A stretch of 28,982 nucleotides of DNA from contig RMBW01000203.1 of NCBI GenBank assembly GCA_004009845.1, forward strand, positions 1-28,982, read 5' to 3'. The notes beneath the pieces were generated by a model. That model was given only the letters and a program-made list of their open reading frames with translations. It was not told where the DNA came from and ran no database searches. The translations under genes and the position numbers were made by a program. The stretch comes from Davidsoniella eucalypti. Its lineage: Eukaryota; Ascomycota; Sordariomycetes; Microascales; Ceratocystidaceae. Within the stretch, counting starts at the first letter, position 1. Each line of letters opens with the position of its first letter. This document shows, one piece after another, positions 11,145-17,524 of the stretch.

Positions 11145-11155
11145 ATCGGTCTCAA
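11145..11155 (-). other. Self-priming primer-binding site of element 2
   Basis: On the minus strand the sequence TTGAGACCGAT lies 2 nt after the LTR end and is the exact complement of ATCGGTCTCAA at 11221-11211 in the LTR. This is the arrangement of Tf1/sushi elements, whose RNA 5' end folds back to prime reverse transcription. No tRNA-like TGG start follows the LTR. Confidence 0.75.
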
Positions 11156-11157
11156 AA

Positions 11158-11336
11158 TGAGGCGATATACGAGGATTTGCAAGGAAAAATGGTCGTAAAA
11201 GTGGATTGAATTGAGACCGATGAGGGAGAAAGAGAAACTAAGACTAAACTACGAGGGAATCGGTCCCTATTTATGTCAGAGTCGAGTAGGGCCAAGGCAT
11301 GACTTGGCCAATACTGATGGGCCTTAGACCCTTACA
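11158..11336 (-). repeat. 5' LTR of element 2
   Basis: On the minus strand this 179-bp LTR begins TGTAAGGGTC and ends ATCGCCTCA. It aligns along its length with the 181-bp LTRs of elements 1, 3 and 4 but is clearly diverged, so it is an older insertion or a subfamily. It is inserted into the dioxygenase pseudogene. Confidence 0.85.
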
Positions 11337-12047
11337 GCCAGAGTCTAGGTATTGTAGCATAGGGCTCGTAGACCTCGACAGCAAAGACCAGGTCCTGGTT
11401 ATAGAAGGTCTGGCCAACATGGCTGGCATAGTTCTCAGAGCCAAGAGTTGAGTTAGCTAGAAGAATGACATTGGGGTGAGCATAATGTGAATGTGGGTGG
11501 CACGAGAAGTGTAGTGACCAGGGAAGATAGACTTGAAGTTGGCAACAAGACATTGGGGACTGGCTTGTAAGTGTCGACATCGATGACCTAATAGTCCATA
11601 AGCAAATCAACACCCTCTTGGGTCTTGGAGATGTCTTCACAGACATACTCTCCAGCAACATTGGAAATAGTAAACTAGAACAAAAGCTGATAGATCAAAT
11701 GTATAGAGAAAACTTACAGTAAGGACCCTGAGTGACTCCTGAGGTCAGGATGTTGTACCCAGCAAAGAGAGTGGAAGCGTCAGTGTTAAGAGTGTAACTC
11801 TCAGAGGTCTTGTTGTGATTGGTAGTCAGGACAGAAGTCAGAAATCACCTTTCGATCTCATGTTTAGCGTACGGCAGTGACATCAAGAGCCTTGAGCGTC
11901 TCAGCAGTGAGTAAGAGAATAACGCTTAGTATTGGAGAGGTAATCACGGCGCTCAAGAGCCTCCTATACGATGCTGAGGCCAAGGTGAGCGTTAGCAAGA
12001 GAGGCCGCGACATCCAGAGTAGCGATGATGCTGTGAACGAAGACCAT
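11337..12047 (-). pseudogene. Secreted intradiol ring-cleavage dioxygenase, decayed
   Basis: The minus strand starts MVFVHSIIATL...ASLANAH, a signal peptide typical of fungal extracellular intradiol dioxygenases. ERRDYLSNTKR, then AGYN...VTQGPY, follow. After an apparent short intron (about 11675-11717, GTAAGT...TAG) comes AGEYVCEDISKTQEGVDLLMDY and VIDVDTYKPVPNV. An internal deletion, in my estimate about 50 codons, leads to FPGHYTSRATHIHIM (11481-11526), which holds the iron-ligand His pair, and SHVGQTFYNQDLV. The family uses non-haem Fe(III) to open catechol-type rings. In-frame TAG codons, at least two at sites where Gln (CAG) is expected, frame changes, the deletion and loss of the 3' end to element 2 make it nonfunctional. 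Confidence 0.75.
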
Positions 12048-12300
12048 TTTGAAAGATAAGTTGTTGATAGTAGAGTGAAAAGAGAGTAGATGAAGTTGAA
12101 GTTGAAGTTGTAAAATGAAAGAAAGTCGGAAGTAAGAAGAGAATGGTAGAGAGATGTTGTTATGAAATGATGTGATGAAGAAAGGAAATCAAAAGAGTTC
12201 TTCAGTGTGATAATGAAAGGATCTAGGACCCATTATTGTTGACTGTGGTAGATACCACAGCCGTTTACCTTTACATAAGGAGGCCGTCTTATTCTTGTCT
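12048..12300 (-). promoter_or_regulatory. Former promoter and leader of the dioxygenase pseudogene
   Basis: Read on the minus strand, the ~180 bases before the ATG are a pyrimidine-rich leader (CTTCAACTTCAACTTCATC-like tracts) ending in ATCTTTCAAAATG. A perfect inverted repeat, CTGTGGTA-GA-TACCACAG, lies at 12243-12260, about 200 bp upstream of the start. It could be a binding site for a dimeric regulator; this is inference from symmetry alone. Confidence 0.45.
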
Positions 12301-12961
12301 AGTTCTTTCCTTTTCCTCTCTATCTTCTTCAACCTTTGAATATACTTTTATACTTCTATCTTTTCAAGCCTCGTTCTCGTCGTAGATCGTCAAAGATAAA
12401 GGCTCAATGCTTATACAGATTCTCATGATGGTGATGTTCTAATTCGTGCCCGGACTTGACTAATGCAATACCCCCTCTCCCCTCCCTTCCATCGCGAGCT
12501 AAGAGACTGTACTAGTTGTAGACTACTGCGCTACAAGAACAACCAAAGTAAAAGTTGGGGCCTAAATTCTTATCACCGACTTCCAGCATAGCTTAGCTAA
12601 ATCTAATGTATATGAAGGAATAAGCCCTAGGTATTATTCGGCGGCTGTTGACAGCTAAACACACATACAAAAGAGGGCGAGGGCTCCCTTCCTTACGATG
12701 GACATGTATTTAGTTCAACCGGACATGTGATTGGATAAATACATCTAGAAAAGTGGGTTTTTTTCGGGATTTTGCTTACGAGTAATATGTTTGTCAGCAG
12801 AAAAAATTGGTACTAGCTCTAGGAAATAAGCCTGCCTTTTCTGATTTTTTTTCACTTTTAAAAGAACAGAAGCAGTAATAATATTTGGTTTGAATGGTAA
12901 TAAAATAATTTTACAGGGCCATACGCACTAGCAAAGGTAAGTTATAGGTGCAAGGACGAAT

Positions 12962-12993
12962 CTTCATAGCTATAAGATTAATGAATTAAAAAA
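12962..12993 (+). repeat. Short dispersed repeat, copy 1
   Basis: The unit is CTTCATAGCT...TAAGAT-TAATGAATTAAAAA. This copy lacks the CTATAGCTCC middle seen in copies 3 and 4. It could be a relic of a small nonautonomous transposon; no target-site duplication is evident. Confidence 0.55.
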
Positions 12994-13220
12994 GAATTTT
13001 AAAATGATTGAAGACTTGATTTTAAAAATAACACACAGACAATTCTCTATACAATACATAGATGCCTTGAATAAATAGGTAATTGATGATTCAATTAATG
13101 GCATAAGTCATATATTTTGCTTGTGAAAGAATAAGCGCCAAAGCTCTTCTGTTAGTACAGAATTCACTAACCATAAAACAATGAATGCAGGGCTGTTATC
13201 TATTAAAATTGAAGGTCTTT

Positions 13221-13265
13221 CAATTTTTATTTATTTCATTAATATATAGCTATAGAGCTATGAAG
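13221..13265 (-). repeat. Short dispersed repeat, copy 2 (inverted)
   Basis: The reverse complement reads CTTCATAGCTCTATAGCT then ATTAATGAAATAAATAAAAA, matching the unit in opposite orientation. With copy 3 it forms inverted arms about 450 bp apart. Confidence 0.55.
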
Positions 13266-13697
13266 ATGTTGAAAATTGAAGTTGTTTTTGCGGCTATCAT
13301 GCGGTCTTTTGGAACTAATTAAACTATACTGTAAAGATAAGCATACTTGCCAGTGTTTCTTGTCAATTCTAGAAATAAAAAAGGCAATAGAACAACATAA
13401 AATATCTAAAGGGAGATTTTGATCAAGGTAACGAAAAGAGTAATGTGATATGAATAGACTACTTTTTATCAGGAGTACAGGGCAACAACTGCTTGGTATC
13501 ATTTGTAATAATGATAGATATAAATATAGACAATATCGTAAGTGAAGGCAAAGGTGGATAGTTTGAGTTTGTAAGAGTGTAAGTAATTTTTAAGGCTTCA
13601 GGTAATGTTAGAAGGTAGAAATAGGCTGAAACAAAAATTAAACAGGCTGCAAGCATTCCAGAAGAGGACATTAGTAGGTTTTAAGAAACGCTACAAT

Positions 13698-13750
13698 CTT
13701 CATAGCTCTATAGCTCCATAAGATAAATGAATTAAAAAAAAAAAAAAAAC
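13698..13750 (+). repeat. Short dispersed repeat, copy 3
   Basis: This copy reads CTTCATAGCTCTATAGCTCC, then ATAAGATAAATGAATT, and runs into a long A tract. It is the best-preserved copy. Confidence 0.6.
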
Positions 13751-13807
13751 CGCTACAGGGTTGAATTAGTGTCGACAGATTTAGAAATAAGGTCTATAAA
13801 TAACATG

Positions 13808-13847
13808 TTTATAGCTCTATAGCTCCGTAAGATTACTGAATTTTTTT
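13808..13847 (+). repeat. Short dispersed repeat, copy 4
   Basis: This copy reads TTTATAGCTCTATAGCTCCG, then TAAGATTACTGAATT, followed by a T tract and an A tract. It lies about 110 bp after copy 3 in the same orientation. Confidence 0.6.
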
Positions 13848-14691
13848 AAAAAAAAAAGATTTAAAATATAACCTAAAAGATTTAAATTAAAAATCAAGTT
13901 GATTGCATGCAGAAATTCACTCGTAGAATACTAAATATTTCTTGGGAGTTCTACAATATAAAGCAAGTATCTAGGTACAATATAGAAAGATAGTCAACAA
14001 ATTTGAAAAGTATAGTTAGCCAAACAAGATAATATAACAAGTAGATTTAATGGATATTACTGGGAATTATAGCACAATAGCGACAGACACTAACTTGATA
14101 TGTATTTCAGTTAGGTTCTTTAGTTGTAAGAAGAACCACAAGACTAACATGGCAGCAGTTCAAATTATCAACAACTTTAGGTACTTATACCATTACAATA
14201 GCATGACATTAGGTGGTTGGGATTCAGAGCTTACATGATTGATAAAACAACAAGTGTAGTGGTAGCAACTGGCACAATTGGCATTTTAATACTGAACTTA
14301 CATAGCAATTACTTTCTGTAGTATCTGCAGGATATATTGTTCACTGAATGATTCCCGACTTATAATGCAAGTTAATATCGTCGCTAAAACACATGAGCAA
14401 AGACCAAGTTTGTTTAGAAGAAGTTCTACATAGTCATGAGTAAGAAGAATGGTAGTAGTATAATCAGCAATGATCAAGGACTTACAGTAAGTTATGTACG
14501 TAGTTCTAAAGGAATGTTTCATTGCAAGGGAAATGTAATAAGACGTATATAAATTATGTAAGAATACCAAGAGCTCAGCACTCAAAAAAGACCAAAAAAT
14601 CAGCGAAAATTAATACAATTTTGCTCGAATCCATCTCAAAACACGTTTAAAATACTTAACTCATCTCTACGAATCTATTAATACCAGTTGC

Positions 14692-15393
14692 ATGATGGCG
14701 CACGCCATGCGCGATGCATTAAGGGCGATTGAAGCCTCGAAAGACGGCGAAAGCCCAACGGTCACCCCCACTGAATCAATCAGCCTCGTACCAACACACA
14801 TGGACGACAGCGAAATAGCCGACGAAATCAACACCACCATCAACAAAAACAACAAAAACAAACGCCGCATCGAGGAGATCGAGCTACCAAGCTCTGTTCA
14901 GACTACACAGAGCACCAACAAGCTTCTGCTTATCGGTGGTGGCAAGATTCCCTCCCCCAAGCACATCCGTGACTTGGTTAACTGCAATGGAGAAATGAAG
15001 GCCATTGAGGTGAGGCTGACCTCGAAGAATAACATCAGCATCACATGCAGCAGCACCTCCGCGAAGGCCAGCCTCCTCAAAACTAAGGACAGCTGGATGG
15101 CACGCCTCCGGCCTTTGGGCTGGAAGGACTGCATCGAGCCTGAAAACTGGCAACGCCTTGTGATGCACGGGATGCGTCTCGAAGAGATCGATAACTTTGC
15201 TGAAGAATTCTACGACAGCAATGGCATCGAGGCCCTCCCGAGAGTGCGCATACTACGCAAACCTCGCCCAGGACAGACGGTCGGATCCGTCGTGTTTACT
15301 GTCCTGAACCAGGCAAGTGCGTCTGCTTGTCTCAACAAGCAGATGTTCTTTGTTGCGCAAAATGTCAAGATTGTTAAGTATTTTTATGATTAG
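14692..15393 (+). CDS. LINE ORF1 (Gag-like RNA-binding protein), lacking zinc knuckles
   Basis: This open frame of 233 codons has two adjacent start codons (ATGATGGCG). Residues 1-75 are polar and Asn/Lys-rich. From about residue 100 it resembles the ORF1 domain of fungal Tad-clade LINEs (EVRLTSKNNISITCSSTSAK ... GWKDCIEPENWQRLVMHGM ... FVAQNVKIVKYF). In relatives this domain is followed by CCHC zinc knuckles; here the frame stops immediately after KYF. The frame has no internal stop, and its codon use and GC content differ sharply from the AT-rich DNA to its left. Its likely role was coating LINE RNA. Confidence 0.65.
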   Translation: MMAHAMRDALRAIEASKDGESPTVTPTESISLVPTHMDDSEIADEINTTINKNNKNKRRIEEIELPSSVQTTQSTNKLLLIGGGKIPSPKHIRDLVNCNGEMKAIEVRLTSKNNISITCSSTSAKASLLKTKDSWMARLRPLGWKDCIEPENWQRLVMHGMRLEEIDNFAEEFYDSNGIEALPRVRILRKPRPGQTVGSVVFTVLNQASASACLNKQMFFVAQNVKIVKYFYD

Positions 15394-16009
15394 AAAACTC
15401 ACGATCTTTCAGCATAACCAGGGAAAGCGTAAAGGCATTTTGGACCATCTCTTTGGATTAGCAATAACGCAGAGAGTGGAGATATTGTGCATTCAAGAAC
15501 CCTGGGTATGGAAAAAAGAAGGCAAATGGATTTTCCAGGACCACCAAAACTTTCACACCGTCAAACCAGCTTTATCTCTGCTAACAAGACCAAGGGTCGT
15601 GACCTATATCCAAAAGGGCATTGACTTCACAATAGAAAAGCCTCTCGACATCGCAAGCAGCGATATTCAATGCATAAGACTTCATATAGACGCGCAACCA
15701 TTATTGGTCAACCTCTACAACCATCCGACCCAACCCCTTTTACAGCACCCGATTGTCCAGCAATGGCAGGTTGGGAGTGGCATCATAGTCGGGGACTTCA
15801 ACACTCATCATCCATGGTGGTCTGTGAACTGTGAGCAATCACAGCATGCAGATGAAGTCGTTGGTTGGTTGCAGAGGAACAATGCGGACTTGGTGGTGGA
15901 TCCCGAGAATGCTCTGGTTGTAAAGAACGGGCAGGCAGGAATTCAAAGGGAAACCAGTGATCACTGGGAGAGTAGTCACTCGAAGGTGGTTTTGGAGTTT
16001 TCAGGATAA
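15386..16009 (+). pseudogene. LINE ORF2 fragment: apurinic-type endonuclease domain
   Basis: The ATG at 15386-15388 overlaps the ORF1 stop (15391-15393) in the string ATGATTAG. About 207 codons follow in an exonuclease-endonuclease-phosphatase fold: KLTIFQHNQGK at the N-terminus, ILCIQEPWV with the catalytic Glu, VVTYIQKG, IIVGDFNTHHPWW with the Asp/Asn pair, and SDH near 15955. That covers the whole endonuclease, but no reverse transcriptase follows. It would have nicked target DNA for target-primed reverse transcription. The sequence after SDH (WESSHSKVVLEFSG) may be LINE or the start of the next element. Confidence 0.7.
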
Positions 16010-16543
16010 TAGAGTTACACAGAATAATAAATTAAGTAAATCGGGACTAAATCAGGACAGGAGCCGGAGCGAAGATAGGAACAAGAGCGGGGACAAGAAA
16101 GTAAGAACAGGAGCAGGAGCAAAGATAAGAACAGGAACAGGAACAAGAAGAGGAGGTTGCACCAGTAGGTCAGGTACACAGGGAGTTGTAAGCTTGGAGG
16201 GGGAAGGCAAAAGGAGAACAGGAAAAAGATACAAGCAAGCTATATATGTTAACCCGAGAGAGAAAGAAACAGGAGAGTCTGGTCTACGGACAGAAGTTCG
16301 AGGCAATGCCGTGTTGGCTGTGTATGCACTCTAAACCTCAATGCATGAATCGTTGTCACCAACATCGGAAAGGTGAGACTGTACATCAAGTCTAAGTTTC
16401 ATGCGGAGGTTCTGCGACTGTTATTTCGTAACCATCCAGTCGAAGCCTCAATGCATGAATCGTTGTCACCAAAATTGGAAAGGTGAGACTGTACATCAAG
16501 TCTAAGCTTCATGCGGAGGGTCTGCGAGTGTTATTTCATAACA
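16010..16543 (-). repeat. 3' LTR of the family B chromovirus (outer limit uncertain)
   Basis: The inner border is sharp: purine-rich AAGGAGGAGGG (minus strand, about 16551-16561) and TAC are followed by TGTTATGAAATAACA. The LTR contains a 110-bp-period tandem duplication, a TATATA on the minus strand near 16240-16250, and then a pyrimidine-rich stretch of CTCCTGTTC-type repeats (about 16040-16160) downstream of it, typical of a transcription-start region. Confidence 0.6.
16336..16543. repeat. 110-bp-period tandem duplication inside the LTR
   Basis: Two copies of about 97 bp begin CCTCAATGCATGAATCG at 16336 and 16446 and end in TTATTTCGTAAC and TTATTTCATAACA. They differ at a handful of positions. 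In LTR orientation this duplicates the 5' part of U3. Confidence 0.85.
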
Positions 16544-16571
16544 GTACCCTCCTCCTTAAGGGTCGATGTCC

Positions 16572-17004
16572 TCAGCGACTTCTGGGGCCCGGTTTGTCAG
16601 GATACTGGGTCAAAAAATCATCGAAAGCTTTGGTATCCTCGATGGAGTCAAACGGAGTCCAGGTTGGTGTAGAGTAACCAGTCCATTTAACAAGGTATTC
16701 CCATCTGATATTTACCCGGCCTCGGGAACGAACATCGAGAATCTCGTCAATAAAGAATTCCTCTTCGCCATCAACAATAACTGGGGGCGGAGCGGGATTG
16801 ATCTGGCCAGGATACGGATCGGACGCGGCTGGTTCAAGTAAGGAAACATGGAAAACAGGGTGCACCTTCATAGTGTCAGGCAAGTCGAGTTTATATGCAT
16901 GTGTCGAGACCTTTTGAAGGACCTGGAACGGGCCAAGTTTCTTGAAGTCCAGCTTATTCGATGGGCGAGTGGTCGAGATGTTTCTTCGCAAGAGCCATAC
17001 ACGG
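16572..17004 (-). pseudogene. Family B pol C-terminus with chromodomain
   Basis: About 144 codons end in a TGA at 16572-16574. Motifs are RVWLLRRNISTTRPSNKLDF and KKLGPFQVLQKVS (integrase C-terminal region), HPVFHVSLLEP, and a chromodomain EEFFIDEILDVR ... YLVKWTGYSTPTWTPFDSI. The upstream end is removed by the LTR of element 3, so only the tail survives; no stops occur inside it. An apparent ATG at 17042 lies within the inserted LTR and is not real. Confidence 0.8.
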
Positions 17005-17185
17005 TGTAAGAGACTAAGGCCTAGTAAGGTTAGCCAAGGCATTCCTTGTCAGTACTAGAATCGGCTATAAGTAGGGACCTATTCCCGCCGATTATTAGTC
17101 TTAGTTTCTCTTTCTCCTTCATCGGTCTCAATCGAATCATTCTTTTACGACCAGTTTTCTTCGCAACTCCTCGTATATCGTCTCA
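17005..17185 (+). repeat. 5' LTR of element 3
   Basis: This 181-bp LTR runs from TGTAAGAGAC to CGTCTCA. TATAA lies at 17066-17070 and the predicted RNA 5' end ATCGGTCTCAA at 17121-17131. It differs from the element 1 and element 4 LTRs at three positions near its 3' end. The five bases before it, CACGG, are the expected target duplication. Confidence 0.9.
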
Positions 17186-17187
17186 TT

Positions 17188-17198
17188 TTGAGACCGAT
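17188..17198 (+). other. Self-priming primer-binding site of element 3
   Basis: TTGAGACCGAT begins 2 nt after the LTR and complements ATCGGTCTCAA at 17121-17131 without mismatch. If transcription starts at A17121, the first 11 nt of the RNA fold back as the primer, as established for Tf1. It is 51-55 bp downstream of the TATA box, which suits that start. Confidence 0.75.
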
Positions 17199-17215
17199 AA
17201 CTTCTTTATCTTGTC

Positions 17216-17480
17216 CAAGCATCCGCTTGCCCCTTTGTCCGAGCATCTGCTCGCTGTATTTACTTCTGTCCAAGCCGTCTGCTTGCCCTCCATTCTGTCC
17301 AAGCCGTCTGCTTGCCCTCTATTCTGTCCAAGCCGTCCGCTTGCCCTCCCTTCTGTCCAAGCCGTCCGCTTGCTTTCCCCTCCTCTTTGTCCAAACACCG
17401 TCTCTGTTTGCCCCTATCCTGTCCAGACTCTGCTTAAAAACAGTCTGCCATCTGTCCAAGCCCCCTCACTGAAAGGCTTG
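17216..17480 (+). repeat. Leader hairpin array of element 3
   Basis: Nine predicted hairpins start at 17216, 17240, 17271, 17300, 17329, 17358, 17392, 17424 and 17457. Units 3-6 are CAAGC-CGTCY-GCTTG at an exact 29-bp period. Others have different but still paired arms: CGAGC/GCTCG, CAAACA/TGTTTG, CAGACT/AGTCTG and CAAGCC/GGCTTG. Most units are preceded by TGTCC and followed by GCCC. The array lies wholly in the untranslated leader, between PBS and gag. Confidence 0.85.
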
Positions 17481-17524
17481 CCCCTACCCGTCCGCTTGTT
17501 GACCCCTCGCGCCCCTAAGTCACC

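Larger units (their letters stand above)
9409..11336 (-). mobile_element. Element 2: 5' part of a related Ty3/gypsy element
   Basis: Read on the minus strand this is LTR, self-primed PBS, hairpin leader and gag, truncated before the Gag zinc knuckle. Its right edge (the LTR start at 11336) interrupts an intradiol dioxygenase pseudogene. Its left edge ends exactly where the LTR of element 1 stops at 9408. Either element 1 inserted into this gag and the far halves of both were later deleted, or an unequal exchange joined them. Confidence 0.8.
12300..14691. other. AT-rich gene-poor region with short dispersed repeats
   Basis: I find no credible gene. The base composition is strongly AT-rich from about 12,700 to 14,690, with A and T runs. 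Frames on both strands are short and lack domains. The most visible structure is a four-copy short repeat (see separate entries). The last ~100 bases before 14692 may be the 5' leader of the LINE element. Confidence 0.6.
14692..16009 (+). mobile_element. Truncated Tad-like LINE
   Basis: The element keeps a Gag-like ORF1 and only the endonuclease domain of ORF2; reverse transcriptase, RNase H and a 3' tail are missing. ORF1 also lacks the CCHC knuckles expected at its C-terminus, so an internal deletion may have joined ORF1 directly to ORF2. The right limit is uncertain within about 15955-16010, where LTR sequence of the family B element takes over. Confidence 0.7.
16010..17004 (-). mobile_element. 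Family B chromovirus, 3' part
   Basis: On the minus strand this holds the pol C-terminus with a chromodomain, a purine-rich tract and a 3' LTR that starts TGTTATGAAATAACA. Its proteins and LTR are unlike those of elements 1-5, so it is a separate family. It is cut at 17004/17005 by element 3. The outer LTR limit near 16010 is uncertain because no clear terminal CA or target duplication is visible. Confidence 0.7.

Noticed and set aside
13239..13671. Two overlapping minus-strand frames in AT-rich DNA
   Set aside because: The Ile/Ser/Leu-rich translation is what AT-rich noncoding DNA gives, and the region overlaps the dispersed repeat.
15957..16334. 125-codon frame rich in Arg, Gly, Thr and Lys
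   Set aside because: It comes from a purine-rich simple tract in the family B LTR, read opposite to the element's own strand.
17186..17205. tRNA-primed PBS after the LTR
   Set aside because: The bases after the LTR do not begin with TGG or a near match to a tRNA 3' end; the LTR self-match of 11 bases is better.
17216..17480. CRISPR-like array of palindromic 29-bp repeats
   Set aside because: The DNA is eukaryotic, repeats and inter-repeat bases form one continuous tandem unit with no unique spacers, and the array sits in a retrotransposon leader.
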